Source: Maribacter arenosus
GTDB taxonomy: Bacteria; Bacteroidota; Bacteroidia; Flavobacteriales; Flavobacteriaceae
Length of the DNA stretch: 64,000 bases
Assembly: GCF_014610845.1 (NCBI RefSeq)
Contig: NZ_JABTCG010000008.1
Coordinates: 1 to 64,000 of the forward strand
Direction: 5' to 3'
This document shows positions 25,272 to 35,058 of the stretch, piece after piece. The position numbers and the translations under genes were made by a program. Position 1 is the first letter of the stretch, and each line of letters starts with the position of its first letter. The notes under the pieces are model-generated. The model had not been told where the DNA came from, did no database searches, and saw only the letters and a program-made list of their open reading frames with translations.

Positions 25272-25991
25272 CTACTGTAATTTAAAGGTAATGGGGATAC
25301 TGAAAGGTACCCTAACAGCCCTGCCCCTTTGCTTACCAGGCGTCATTTTAGGCAATTTACCGATAATCCTAGCCGCTTCCTGTTCCAGATTCTTATCCGG
25401 TCCACGCATTCTAACATTACCAATACTTCCATCCTTTTGAATAACAAACATGACGTTAACCCTTCCTTGAACGCCCATTTCTTGGGCAATTTCAGGGTAT
25501 CTGAAGTTTTTACTGATATGTTTTTGCATTTGGGCTTGGAAACAATCACGCATTGCTTTGGCACCTTTTCCTTTTTCGCCTTCACAACCAGGGAAAATCG
25601 GTACGTCCTCAATAACCGCAAAAGGTACATCGACATCTTCCTCTACCTCTTCCACTTCAACATCTTCCACTTCAATAACCTCTTCTTCCTGGCTAGTTTC
25701 CGTAGATTCGATTACCGTTTCCTCAACCTCGACCTCATCTTCAACGATTTCAATAATCTCAGGAGCTGCAGGTGGTGGTGGTGGTGGTGGTGTTTTAATT
25801 TGTTCGGTCATTGGAACTTCCTCATCCAACATATCCTCAACGTTCATGGAAATATCATATTCATTGGTTTTTTCATACGTCTTCCATTCCAAACCTCTCC
25901 AAACCAAAAACATCACAATAGCAAGTCCTATAACGAAATAAGTACTGCTATTCCTTCTTAAATCTGCTTTTGGGTTCTTTTTTAATTCCAT
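25272..25991 (-). CDS. Energy transducer TonB
   Basis: This 239-residue protein has an N-terminal inner-membrane helix (about 16-33). A stretch of seven prolines (68-74) leads into an unusually acidic Glu/Val-rich linker (about 78-125), and then a TonB C-terminal domain (about 148-239) with YPEIAQEMGVQGRV and the closing FSIPITFKL. TonB transmits proton-motive force from ExbB/ExbD to outer-membrane TonB-dependent receptors. exbBD are not in the window. The linker of typical TonB proteins is Pro/Lys and Pro/Glu rich, so the net negative Val-Glu repeat is notable. It precedes a strong terminator and is probably transcribed alone. Confidence 0.93.
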   Translation of the reverse strand: MELKKNPKADLRRNSSTYFVIGLAIVMFLVWRGLEWKTYEKTNEYDISMNVEDMLDEEVPMTEQIKTPPPPPPPAAPEIIEIVEDEVEVEETVIESTETSQEEEVIEVEDVEVEEVEEDVDVPFAVIEDVPIFPGCEGEKGKGAKAMRDCFQAQMQKHISKNFRYPEIAQEMGVQGRVNVMFVIQKDGSIGNVRMRGPDKNLEQEAARIIGKLPKMTPGKQRGRAVRVPFSIPITFKLQ

Positions 25992-26052
25992 ATTTAATTT
26001 TTTTAATGTTCGCTAATTTAACTAAATAATTGACAATAAAACAAGTAATACT

Positions 26053-26445
26053 TTATTTTAACCCTCTTTGTTTATAAAATCGATTGAAAATAACAATAAA
26101 ACCCATGACCACGCCTGTTGTATTCGCCAGTGCGTCAAACACTTCACCGGACCTATTAACCGTCCATTTTCCTTGAATTACTTCAATAATTATACCAAAT
26201 AGCACCAGTACAAAGGCCAATATTACAATTTTTCGTAGAATTACCTGCTGCCGATCTTTCAATTGCAGAACATACAAGGAGCCTAAAATCAATCCGACAA
26301 AATAGAACGTAAAATGAACTAGTTTATCGGCATAAGGGATATTGAAGGAAGACAGATCATCCCCTTCAAAAGTATATAAGCTGGAAAATGTTACGAACAC
26401 CATCCAGCTTATAAATAGAATTGCAAATACGTGCCTTTTATGCAC
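26053..26445 (-). CDS. VanZ family membrane protein
   Basis: This 130-residue protein has four predicted TM helices (near 6-24, 38-58, 68-88 and 100-122). The VanZ-like motif [17 protein letters not shown], a conserved E in EVIQ and a D-A-x-A-N-T-x-G motif before the last helix support the family. The start codon is GTG at 26445, overlapping the gcvH stop by 8 bases, so translation is coupled. VanZ-like proteins are named after a teicoplanin-resistance gene, but most members have no known function. The pairing with gcvH is common in this class, so position says little about its role. Confidence 0.88.
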   Translation of the reverse strand: MHKRHVFAILFISWMVFVTFSSLYTFEGDDLSSFNIPYADKLVHFTFYFVGLILGSLYVLQLKDRQQVILRKIVILAFVLVLFGIIIEVIQGKWTVNRSGEVFDALANTTGVVMGFIVIFNRFYKQRGLK

Positions 26446-26818
26446 CTATTAATGCCTTATAGTCCACATCACCCAGCAAACTATCGATTTCACTGGCATC
26501 GCTAATTTTTATCTTGACCATCCAACCATCACCATAAGGATCCGTATTTACTTTTTCAGGTTCATCTTCCAAACCTTCATTAAATTCAATGATTTCCCCA
26601 CTTAACGGTAAGAACAGATCGGAAACCGTCTTAACGGCTTCCACTGATCCAAAAACCTCATCCTTATCCATAGTCTCATCAACAGTCTCAACTTCAACAT
26701 ATACGATATCCCCTAATTCGCCTTGGGCAAAGTCAGTGATTCCCACGGTTGCTATATCACCATCAATCCTTACCCATTCATGGTCTTTGGTATATTTTAA
26801 ATCTGCGGGTATTTTCAT
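26438..26818 (-). CDS. gcvH: Glycine cleavage system H protein
   Basis: This 126-residue protein begins [17 protein letters not shown] and carries the lipoylated lysine K63 in [11 protein letters not shown], the hallmark of H proteins. It shuttles the aminomethyl group between the P, T and L proteins of the glycine cleavage system in the cytoplasm. gcvP and gcvT are not in the window. The ATG at 26818 is chosen because family members begin there. The promoter TTG-N20-TACATTTG (26874-26844) lies about 26 bases before it. It is co-transcribed with the overlapping VanZ gene. Confidence 0.96.
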   Translation of the reverse strand: MKIPADLKYTKDHEWVRIDGDIATVGITDFAQGELGDIVYVEVETVDETMDKDEVFGSVEAVKTVSDLFLPLSGEIIEFNEGLEDEPEKVNTDPYGDGWMVKIKISDASEIDSLLGDVDYKALIGA

Positions 26819-26843
26819 TTTTAGCTTTTTAGTATTAAACAAG

Positions 26844-26874
26844 CAAATGTAAATGATTTGATACCGAAATTCAA
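26844..26874 (-). promoter_or_regulatory. Bacteroidota-type promoter for gcvH-vanZ
   Basis: On the minus strand, TTG (26874-26872), a 20-base spacer and TACATTTG (26851-26844) match the -33/-7 consensus. The predicted transcript start falls about 20 bases before the gcvH ATG. Confidence 0.55.
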
Positions 26875-26878
26875 GTAA

Positions 26879-26930
26879 ATAAAGTCCAAGTTCAAAGTTT
26901 AAAAAGTACGAAGTGCAAAATACGAGGTAC
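26879..26930. repeat. Degenerate GTACGA/AATACGA short repeats
   Basis: The stretch contains AAGTCCAAGTTCAAAGTTT, then AGTACGAAGTGCAAAATACGAGGTAC, a run of imperfect 8-10 bp units (AAGTACG, AAGTGCA, AATACGA, GGTAC). A weaker similar stretch (TGCGAAATACAAAATATGAA) occurs near 9091-9110. Such low-complexity runs occur between genes in this family, from memory; their role is unknown. Confidence 0.5.
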
Positions 26931-27011
26931 TAATTTGTGTGTATGGAAGCATGGGGTATTATGTTAACTATTTTATCCAGAACATTTTCTATAGCATAGA
27001 CCTAGGTTTTA

Positions 27012-27030
27012 ACCAAACCCCTAGTTTGGT
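27012..27030 (-). terminator. Candidate terminator after sprA
   Basis: ACCAAAC (27012-27018)/GTTTGGT (27024-27030) form a 7-bp stem with a 5-base loop, about 16 bases after the sprA stop. The following minus-strand bases (TAAAACC) are only weakly T-rich. Confidence 0.4.
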
Positions 27031-27045
27031 ATTTACCCATAAATC

Positions 27046-30000
27046 TTAATTACCAAAGTTATATTTCAACGTAAACCCAGTATTGATGGTGGTTTGTGGA
27101 AAGGCTGTTGAGACTGCGAATTTAGAGAATGAATGATCATAAAAGAACAAGGCATTCAGGTTTTTACTCAACGCGTAGTCTGCAGTAAACTTAAGCGAGA
27201 ATAGGTTTTGGCCAGAAGTTATTTGATTATTGTCTATGTCCAAATTTCGGATAATCGTGATATTATCTCGAAGTGTAACATCAGTTTTAAGATTCAAATC
27301 TCCCTTTAAACGGGTCTTGTTTCCCCCAATATTCGTTACGAATTTTACATCTTTAAGGCGATAGCCTAAGCCAATGGTATATTCCTTCCCATTGATTTCG
27401 GTCATTAAATTATTGTCAAAACTCAAGGACAAGGCCCTATCGCTTCGTATTTCGGCCAAAACACTTACGGAGTTTTTCATCTCAAAATCGACACGCACCA
27501 AAGGATTAAACTGATCGGTCAACACCAAATTGTTCAAGATCAGATCAGGTAACCTATCCCCATTCTCAACATCGAATTGGGTATTTTGTTTTTCCAAATT
27601 GGTCTGGAAAGAATTGATACTATAGGAAGCCCTATATCCATGGCTTAAGGAAAAACGCTTGAATTTCTTTTTGAACCATTTATTTCGCATCAGTCCCGTA
27701 TATTTGATGTTCCAATTGGGTATCGGTATCTGTCTGAACGCATCCAAATTCACCCGATCTACATCCTGCCCTGTATAAGCGGCAAAAAAAGCGGGTAATA
27801 ACACGTCTTGTTGTGTTTTTCCATAACGTTCCGGGAATCCATCATCATCAAGAGTACCCGGTAATTCACCACGATCTGATACCAGTCTATTGGCAATGGT
27901 AATCCTGTTTTGTTTGAAGGTCTCGAATAGTTCCGAGGTGAATTCGTCGCTTTTTGTAAAGGCGGTGCCGATCATCATGGTTGAAATACTGAAATTGCCA
28001 TATTCATTGCCCAATTGATTTATATATTCGTACTGCCCATTACCAAGATTATCAATCTCAAAATTCTCTTGATAGCTGCTGGAATATTGTCTGTCTGCTG
28101 AAAGGTCGATGGTCAGATCCCGCATGGGTTGGGCCGTAGCCGTAATGTTCAACTGCCTATTGGTCCTTTTAATGAACTGTTCGTTAAAATCCGCGAAATT
28201 GGTCAACCAGCCATTCCTAGCTGCTTCATAGCGAACATCGGCCTGATTACCGAAAACAAAGCCAATTGTAGGCCTGGCGGTTCCCACGAATCCTACGGAT
28301 TGTGTATATCCTGGAAGGACCGTACCATTACTCTCATTGTAATTTACATTTAGCCTTTTGACCATCGTGACAATATCTATCGCCGTATTGAACAAAGCAC
28401 TGGTTTTCTGTTCGGGCGACTTTGTTTCGGAAGCCGCATTTCCGGCCTTATCCCGTCGAACTGGTGCTTGTCTTGTGTTTCCCTTACCATCACGTTTCTT
28501 TAGTCCGATCAAATCGTAGAATTTTTGCATGCTCAGCGTTGCCGTCAAGTTATGCGTATTGGCATTCTGAACGGTATTGATGGAAGTTTCGTAGCCAAGA
28601 GCATCACTTGCTACTTCTGACAAGGCATCGCCCCCTCGTTGCCAATCAAAATTACTGGTATATGAATATTGGGCATTTATAAAATCCAGTGCCGGAATTT
28701 TGTTAAATGGAAGTTCATAGTTCAATTGCATTTCCTGTGCATGACGGTTAGGTTCGCCCAAGTCCCAGAAGCCATCCCATAAGCCCAAGGCCTGGTTAAT
28801 TTCCGAATCCGGGTTTCCGTCTTCTGTAAAATAATTCCGGACAATATTATTGTTGCTGGCAGTCAAAATTAGGCTTAATGATTTGCTAAGGCTATAATTA
28901 ATGGCGTACTGCCAATTGAATAAATAATTCCGTTGCTGAAGGAACGGTAGATCCAAGGACTCTACCCCAGGCTCAAAAACCTCCCTAAAACGTTGTTGGT
29001 TAAACTGCCTATTGATATTGGAATTTACCGAAACACTGGCCGGCAATAAATTAAAGTTCAACGCTTTCAGCCATTGCCAATATTGCCCGGTAAACAAGGA
29101 ATCCTTTTTTGCAAAAGGGGCCACTTCAATAGGTTTGAAATTGTGGCTATAAACGAAACCCGTATTTACATTTTGATCCCGTAATGTTGCGATTTCAAAA
29201 TCCCGATGATCGGTCTCGTTATATGAATAATTAAATGTAAAGTTCTCAATATCGTAGAAATTGGCTTCGGCCTCTTCCCCCCTATCTTTGCGAACGCCGA
29301 TTAAATTTATACTGGTACGCTTGGTATAATCCTCAGCCTGTTGCAAGGTCTGATCAGCTTCTTCCTGTGTCGAGGCCGAAGCCACGAGATCATCCAATTT
29401 TAGATCATCATAGACAGGGTCGAATTCGGGTGTGATCATTTGTTCGGAGATCCCATAATTAAAAGGCACCTGAATACCCCATTTTTTAGGCAATAATTGT
29501 CCCACGTTCACATTGGTCACCAGATCATAAGAAACAGCATCTTCCCGTGCACGTTCATTCGGCATTTGGTCAATAGCGCCAAAACCGGAAGTACTTTTGC
29601 TTCCTGTTGCCGAGATATTCGCAAAATCGGCTATGTTGGCATCGATGGAAGCCACCGCGGCCCATCCACCATTATTATCCAATCCGGCAAGACGAAGTTC
29701 ATTGAACCATACCTCGCCCCTCGCAGGTAAGTCGTCAATGTTCTTGATACCGACCATCATGCTACGAACGCTTCCCAAGGACGGATTACCACGAATACCG
29801 ATCCGTAGTCTTCCCAAAGTCCTAGGTGCAAATTCAGCTACAGGAACTATCTCCCCATTGTCAACCTCAAAAAACTGTAATTCGTTCAATGGGGTATTAG
29901 TCCTATTGGCGATTCGAAGCGATTTAACCTTGTTCAAATCGCTTAAAAGTATTTCCATTTCGTTTACATCGGGCCAAATCTCACTTTCGGAAGCCGCACC

Positions 30001-33000
30001 ATGGGGCGTGAATTGCAAGGGCAATTCTACCTGATAAAAGTTCTGTGACAAATCGGTCCCTAATCGTAAGAACCCTACCAATGGTGTATCATCGTCAGAG
30101 TAATCGCTACTTATGATCTTTTCTGCATGTAAGAACATTTTTAATTTCTTATACTGGCGAATATCAATGTTCAAACTTTTAAAAACCCCTCGTGAATCCT
30201 GTGATTGTAAATTGTCAACTTTAAAAGACAGGGATTGCTCATTCTGACGAATAATGGTATTGTTATTGTTCAATTGCTCACGAACAACTCCCGGCGGCAT
30301 CACATAGGAAATCGGAGTCCTAGTGTTGTTCTCTTCAATATTGACCGTGTTTACATCAACTACGGTCCCATCATCCGAAGGGTCATTGTCGATCAGTTCA
30401 TCTTCCAAGGTTTTGGTATAGGTCCGCCAATCGCCACGGACCAAATCCAAGGTAGCAAAACGAAGTACTACATCACTACTGAACCCAGTAAGGTACATCC
30501 GCATAAAGCTAATGGACCTAAAGTCGGTAACCCCTCCAACGGCATCCGTAAAATCGCTTAATGGAATCTTATATTGGATCCATCTGCGATTCAATTGTGT
30601 GCCATTTGGTAAATCGGGCGTAACCCCTTCCTTAATATCGGTCACATATTTATCGTTGATACCGGTATTTGGTTTTATGGCTATTCTATATTCATAATAA
30701 CTATTCACCGTATTCATGGTCAAATCACGGTCTATATCCTCAACATCGGGCAAAGTGGTAGATCCACGATTGGTATTGGTTACCTGCACAGGAGAGTTGC
30801 CATCCGGGTTGTTAAAATCTAGATAACGTTCCAAGATACTCCCCTCTCGATTAAGGTAGTATTCATAATTGTCCAAGGCAGGATCCTCACCCGGACCATA
30901 AATGGCAGCTTCGGCACTATCATCCAAACCGTCGAAACCCACATCTTGCAATACACGGTTATTCTCATTAGCATCGAACGCGTACACTAATGCCTGGGTG
31001 GCAGGCACAATCCCCCATGAGGGTTGATGAATCAGTGCATCGGCCTCTATTGGCAACCCATTTTCATATTGTTTTCTTCCATCTTTCAATATATCCTCTG
31101 AGATATTCCCCAAGTTAAAAACCAATTCCCCGGGACTTGTGGCTATACCATCGACATAGGGGTCCAAAACCCAAAATTGAACAAATTCAACATTTGATTG
31201 TTCAAAGTCGGTACTGCTCAAAGATCGCATGACACCAGCCCACTTATCCTGGCCAGCTTCCGTATCAAAATCCGGATTCGTATTATAAGGTCCCTTTGCA
31301 TTGGGATAATAGGCCAAATCCAATGTGCCTTGCACCGTGGTTTGTCCCTGTGCTATATCTACCTGAGGAAAGACCTCATCGATAAACACCCTTCTGGTGG
31401 CATTGGTCGAGATATCATTATCGCTTATGCTTGTTGGCCTTTGGTTGGTATAAAAAATCGGGTCAATCGTATACCATGCCATTTTTGCCCTACCATGGCC
31501 ATTGATCAAGTTCGCTGGGTCTTCAGGAGAGCTTCCGGAAAGCACACCTCCAGGAGCGAATTCCAATGGGGTACTGGCCAGTGACCAACCCAATGAAGAT
31601 CGAATATCTATTAAGGCCTGGGCACCTTCAAAATCATCCAAATATGTTGTAGTCTCACCTTGAAAATCGGCATTTTTAGGAGAGTTTGGTTTTAGCCAGG
31701 CGACCTCGCCACGTACCGATACATTTGAAGGGACGTCGGTATCAATATTCGGAAGCTTGTTAACCATACGTGTCAAAAAAGGAACTTCTGTTGAGAAGTT
31801 ACCATTCAAACCGAAGATGGTATTATTTACAGGTTCGACTCCAAAATTCGATTTTTGTGTTAATGGCCGTTCGTTCAAATTCAACAGGGTGGCGCCCAAG
31901 ACAAAATTCTTGTTCACCTGATGTTCCACATTAATACCCGTAAACCTTCTGGTCTGTTGGCCAAAGACGGCATTGTTCTCTACCGAAATATTAATGGGGG
32001 TGTTGGAAGCCTCAAGACTGGGGTCCAAAATCTGAACCGTCCCGGCCTGATAATTCACGGTATAATCAATCCCTTCCTGTAAGGTTCGGCCACCGGCCGT
32101 TACCCTCACAGAACCTCGCGGAACGTTAAAGGCCCCGATTGGTATACCATTAGTACCTTCCGATTTGTACTTACCTTTCAATAAGAATTTATTCTTTACT
32201 GGATCTTGTAATGCCGCAGCCTTTGTCTGGGTATACATATCCCTGAATACATATTTCTGTTGGTTTGCATTGTATCCTTGGTCATTAATAACATCATAGG
32301 TACCACCACCCAACAATTCGAACATATATTCCCCAAAAGGTTCCACCTTGGTAAATATGATTCGTCCACCTTGGGTATCAACAGTAAGTCCGGGAATAAA
32401 ATCAAAGAAGCCATCACCGCCGGATTGCACATCGTTATAGGTATTCAATCTATCGAGATTAAAGACATCGAGCAGAATACGTTCTTGCAAAGGTTTGGGC
32501 GTATTTGGCCAACCTGAGCCTGGTCCTTCTGCCACAGGGGTTATGTAATTTCTGGGTGTGGGATCAGAATACAGGATATTCAATTTAAAATCATCCTCAC
32601 TTAATCTAAAGGCCCCAGTGGCATAAATATTCTTCATCATCAAGTCCCAAATGGGATCCGTGATATTAGTGATATTACTTTTCAGCAATTTAAGCACCAA
32701 AGTATTATTATTCAGAATTGGATTAACCCCATTAACACCTCCCGTTACAGTGGTGGCATCCAGTCCGCCGTTTGCAAATTCACCGACTTGGTATACTTCC
32801 CCATTATAGGTATACTGGTAGGCGACAGCCAAGACCTCATCATTGCTTAACCTTTGGTTCAAGGAGATATACCCTAATTGGGAATTGAACTGATAATCCC
32901 TATTTACCTCGAGTTTTCGTGCATTTTCGAGTATGGCATAATCAAATCCTTGATTCACTTGATACCCAGGGACATTAAAGCCTGATTCGACAGTGGCAAT

Positions 33001-34242
33001 ATCCCTAATTGAAGATGTCAATGCCCCTGAACCTATAGTCGAGGGATCAAAATCATTAGCGTTATTTCTGGGCAATACATTACTTGGATTATTGAAGAAC
33101 CCTGCGGGATCCCCGTTAGCGATACCTATCCTAGTTTTTTCTTCCCTCGATTCCCCTAAATCCTGAAGTGCCACAACATTGCGGACATTCAAGGTTTGCT
33201 GGCTTCTATTGGTCACCCAAACCTCCAATCGGGTTATCTGTACCTGACTATTTATATACGGGTAATTCGCCAAAGCAGCATCATAGTTATCCCGAAAATA
33301 TTGGGCGAGGTAAAAGTGTCTGTCCTCATCATAATCCAAAGCCGTCAATGAAAATTCATTGATGGTTCCCCCTCCTTGGGCAACAACCGTATTGTTTTGT
33401 GATCTTTGTTCCGAGAATACAGCGGTAACCTTTGTCTTTCCGAATTGTAGTTGGGTTTTAACCCCAAACAGACTTTGTGCCCCTGTAATCAATGAACTAT
33501 TAAGGGGCATATTTACATTACCAACTTCTATCTTCTGTAGTATATCATCTTCGGTAGGTGTATAATCGAGTTTAACGATATTCTGAAAATCGAAGGTAGC
33601 CTCAGTATCATAGTTTGCGGTAACTTGCAATCGTTCCCCGATCTTGCCCAACATACTTAAACTGATCCGTTGGTCGAAATCGAATGATAAATTGGTGCGG
33701 TTTCTTGGTGAAAGCGAAGGGTTGTCATTTTTCTGCCAAATCACCCCTAAATCCATGGCTACGGAACCTTGAGGAATTACTTCGATGGTATTGCCCCCAA
33801 AAACCGATTGGAAAAAATTGTTATTGACGTAGAAATTAGGCAATAGGTTTTTTCTAGCATCCTCACTCCCTTCTTTCTTACCTGAATAAGCATCGTTCTT
33901 TTCCTTAAAATAGTCTTTCATATCCTCTTTGCGAACCAATTCGAAATACTGTTCGGGTGTAAGGATAATGGGGTAGCCGATATTAAAATCGCCTACTTTC
34001 TCAGAATAGATATATCGATCAAGTTGGGGGTCGTAAATGTATTTGGTAGTTATGCTCTGGGGATTGGCCATTTTTAATTTCCCCAGGGAAAAGCCGGTAG
34101 CTACAGTGTCCTGTACTTGATCATTACCGCTTTCCTGCTCTGTTTCCTGGGCATAGGACTGTTCTGTGCACACTAGGAAAAAGGCGAATAGGAATATAAG
34201 CTTAAATGAATATTTAAGAATTTTTTTTGCCCCTTGTTTCAA
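27046..34242 (-). CDS. sprA: SprA, type IX secretion system outer membrane translocon
   Basis: This 2398-residue protein is the giant single-polypeptide 36-strand beta-barrel translocon that moves type IX cargo across the outer membrane and is needed for gliding. Residues 1-31 are a signal peptide ending SYAQ. Family signatures include DYTPTEDDILQKIEVGNV, RGEVAWLKPNSPKNADFQGE and GEVWFNELRLAG, and the C-terminus ends in an aromatic strand (FTLKYNFGN). The length fits SprA. There is no in-frame ATG between the upstream stop and the signal peptide; the only plausible start is TTG at 34242. It begins 5 bases after the ruvA stop, so the two are coupled. The barrel is made of many degenerate repeats. 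Confidence 0.97.
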   Translation of the reverse strand: MKQGAKKILKYSFKLIFLFAFFLVCTEQSYAQETEQESGNDQVQDTVATGFSLGKLKMANPQSITTKYIYDPQLDRYIYSEKVGDFNIGYPIILTPEQYFELVRKEDMKDYFKEKNDAYSGKKEGSEDARKNLLPNFYVNNNFFQSVFGGNTIEVIPQGSVAMDLGVIWQKNDNPSLSPRNRTNLSFDFDQRISLSMLGKIGERLQVTANYDTEATFDFQNIVKLDYTPTEDDILQKIEVGNVNMPLNSSLITGAQSLFGVKTQLQFGKTKVTAVFSEQRSQNNTVVAQGGGTINEFSLTALDYDEDRHFYLAQYFRDNYDAALANYPYINSQVQITRLEVWVTNRSQQTLNVRNVVALQDLGESREEKTRIGIANGDPAGFFNNPSNVLPRNNANDFDPSTIGSGALTSSIRDIATVESGFNVPGYQVNQGFDYAILENARKLEVNRDYQFNSQLGYISLNQRLSNDEVLAVAYQYTYNGEVYQVGEFANGGLDATTVTGGVNGVNPILNNNTLVLKLLKSNITNITDPIWDLMMKNIYATGAFRLSEDDFKLNILYSDPTPRNYITPVAEGPGSGWPNTPKPLQERILLDVFNLDRLNTYNDVQSGGDGFFDFIPGLTVDTQGGRIIFTKVEPFGEYMFELLGGGTYDVINDQGYNANQQKYVFRDMYTQTKAAALQDPVKNKFLLKGKYKSEGTNGIPIGAFNVPRGSVRVTAGGRTLQEGIDYTVNYQAGTVQILDPSLEASNTPINISVENNAVFGQQTRRFTGINVEHQVNKNFVLGATLLNLNERPLTQKSNFGVEPVNNTIFGLNGNFSTEVPFLTRMVNKLPNIDTDVPSNVSVRGEVAWLKPNSPKNADFQGETTTYLDDFEGAQALIDIRSSLGWSLASTPLEFAPGGVLSGSSPEDPANLINGHGRAKMAWYTIDPIFYTNQRPTSISDNDISTNATRRVFIDEVFPQVDIAQGQTTVQGTLDLAYYPNAKGPYNTNPDFDTEAGQDKWAGVMRSLSSTDFEQSNVEFVQFWVLDPYVDGIATSPGELVFNLGNISEDILKDGRKQYENGLPIEADALIHQPSWGIVPATQALVYAFDANENNRVLQDVGFDGLDDSAEAAIYGPGEDPALDNYEYYLNREGSILERYLDFNNPDGNSPVQVTNTNRGSTTLPDVEDIDRDLTMNTVNSYYEYRIAIKPNTGINDKYVTDIKEGVTPDLPNGTQLNRRWIQYKIPLSDFTDAVGGVTDFRSISFMRMYLTGFSSDVVLRFATLDLVRGDWRTYTKTLEDELIDNDPSDDGTVVDVNTVNIEENNTRTPISYVMPPGVVREQLNNNNTIIRQNEQSLSFKVDNLQSQDSRGVFKSLNIDIRQYKKLKMFLHAEKIISSDYSDDDTPLVGFLRLGTDLSQNFYQVELPLQFTPHGAASESEIWPDVNEMEILLSDLNKVKSLRIANRTNTPLNELQFFEVDNGEIVPVAEFAPRTLGRLRIGIRGNPSLGSVRSMMVGIKNIDDLPARGEVWFNELRLAGLDNNGGWAAVASIDANIADFANISATGSKSTSGFGAIDQMPNERAREDAVSYDLVTNVNVGQLLPKKWGIQVPFNYGISEQMITPEFDPVYDDLKLDDLVASASTQEEADQTLQQAEDYTKRTSINLIGVRKDRGEEAEANFYDIENFTFNYSYNETDHRDFEIATLRDQNVNTGFVYSHNFKPIEVAPFAKKDSLFTGQYWQWLKALNFNLLPASVSVNSNINRQFNQQRFREVFEPGVESLDLPFLQQRNYLFNWQYAINYSLSKSLSLILTASNNNIVRNYFTEDGNPDSEINQALGLWDGFWDLGEPNRHAQEMQLNYELPFNKIPALDFINAQYSYTSNFDWQRGGDALSEVASDALGYETSINTVQNANTHNLTATLSMQKFYDLIGLKKRDGKGNTRQAPVRRDKAGNAASETKSPEQKTSALFNTAIDIVTMVKRLNVNYNESNGTVLPGYTQSVGFVGTARPTIGFVFGNQADVRYEAARNGWLTNFADFNEQFIKRTNRQLNITATAQPMRDLTIDLSADRQYSSSYQENFEIDNLGNGQYEYINQLGNEYGNFSISTMMIGTAFTKSDEFTSELFETFKQNRITIANRLVSDRGELPGTLDDDGFPERYGKTQQDVLLPAFFAAYTGQDVDRVNLDAFRQIPIPNWNIKYTGLMRNKWFKKKFKRFSLSHGYRASYSINSFQTNLEKQNTQFDVENGDRLPDLILNNLVLTDQFNPLVRVDFEMKNSVSVLAEIRSDRALSLSFDNNLMTEINGKEYTIGLGYRLKDVKFVTNIGGNKTRLKGDLNLKTDVTLRDNITIIRNLDIDNNQITSGQNLFSLKFTADYALSKNLNALFFYDHSFSKFAVSTAFPQTTINTGFTLKYNFGN

Positions 34243-34247
34243 ACTTT

Positions 34248-34829
34248 TTACAAATTTTTAAGCGCCAGTTTAATAATGTTCTCTACGCTTAGTGAAGGGT
34301 CTTGGTGTACTATCTTGTCGACAACCTTATCGGCCTGTCTACGGACAAATCCAAGAACCTCTAAAGCAGATAACGCTTCTTCTTTATTTGTATTGTTTGA
34401 ATTGATGGAAACTTCGTCAATATCGGATACCTTCAAAACCTTGTCCCGAAGGTCTAGAATAACCCTTTGAGCGGTTTTGGCCCCTATACCCTTGATTCCC
34501 TGAATTGTAACCACATCGGCATGGGCAATAGCATCCCGTATTTGGGCCGGTGACAAGGAGGAAAGCATCGTCCTAGCCGTACTCGCCCCTATTCCAGAAA
34601 CTGACAACAACAACCTGAAGATCTCCCTTTCCGATTTCTCGGCAAATCCAAAAAGTGTATGTGAATCTTCACGAACCTGTAAATGGGTGAACAGGCATAT
34701 ATTTTCTTGGTCTTTGATATTCGAAAACGTATTTAGGGAAATATTCACGAAATATCCCACTCCCGCACATTCTATAATAACATGGGTAGGGTTTTTTTCG
34801 ATTAATTTTCCATTAAGATGATGTATCAT
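34248..34829 (-). CDS. ruvA: Holliday junction branch migration protein RuvA
   Basis: This 193-residue protein has the RuvA layout: an N-terminal OB fold (1-63, with VGYFVNIS), two helix-hairpin-helix motifs (VSGIGASTAR, about 77-86, and IKGIGAKTAQRVI, about 112-124) and a C-terminal three-helix domain that contacts RuvB. RuvA tetramers bind Holliday junctions and load RuvB. The gene is the 5' partner of sprA, 5 bases apart, and ruvB lies about 10.6 kb away. The coupling with sprA is typical of Flavobacteriaceae. Confidence 0.96.
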   Translation of the reverse strand: MIHHLNGKLIEKNPTHVIIECAGVGYFVNISLNTFSNIKDQENICLFTHLQVREDSHTLFGFAEKSEREIFRLLLSVSGIGASTARTMLSSLSPAQIRDAIAHADVVTIQGIKGIGAKTAQRVILDLRDKVLKVSDIDEVSINSNNTNKEEALSALEVLGFVRRQADKVVDKIVHQDPSLSVENIIKLALKNL

Positions 34830-35058
34830 GGAGTGTTCTTAGTTTGTGGTTTGTAAAGTTAAGAAGTTAATGGAATGAATTTCTTCGCATTTTTATTAGT
34901 AACGATTTTATTTTCTATTATTTGGAGTTGTCACTTCCCCAAACGCACCCAAGTTGGTTGTGCGCTCAGAAACCACATTGGCAACACCTCCCTGTAGGCT
35001 TTAAATGCAAACTATAACCCTAAACCCATACCTTTCAATACAGCCATCTGCCTAGTAC

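Noticed and set aside
29597-30034. 145-codon plus-strand frame antisense to sprA
   Set aside because: It lies wholly inside a confidently assigned gene on the other strand and has no domain pattern.
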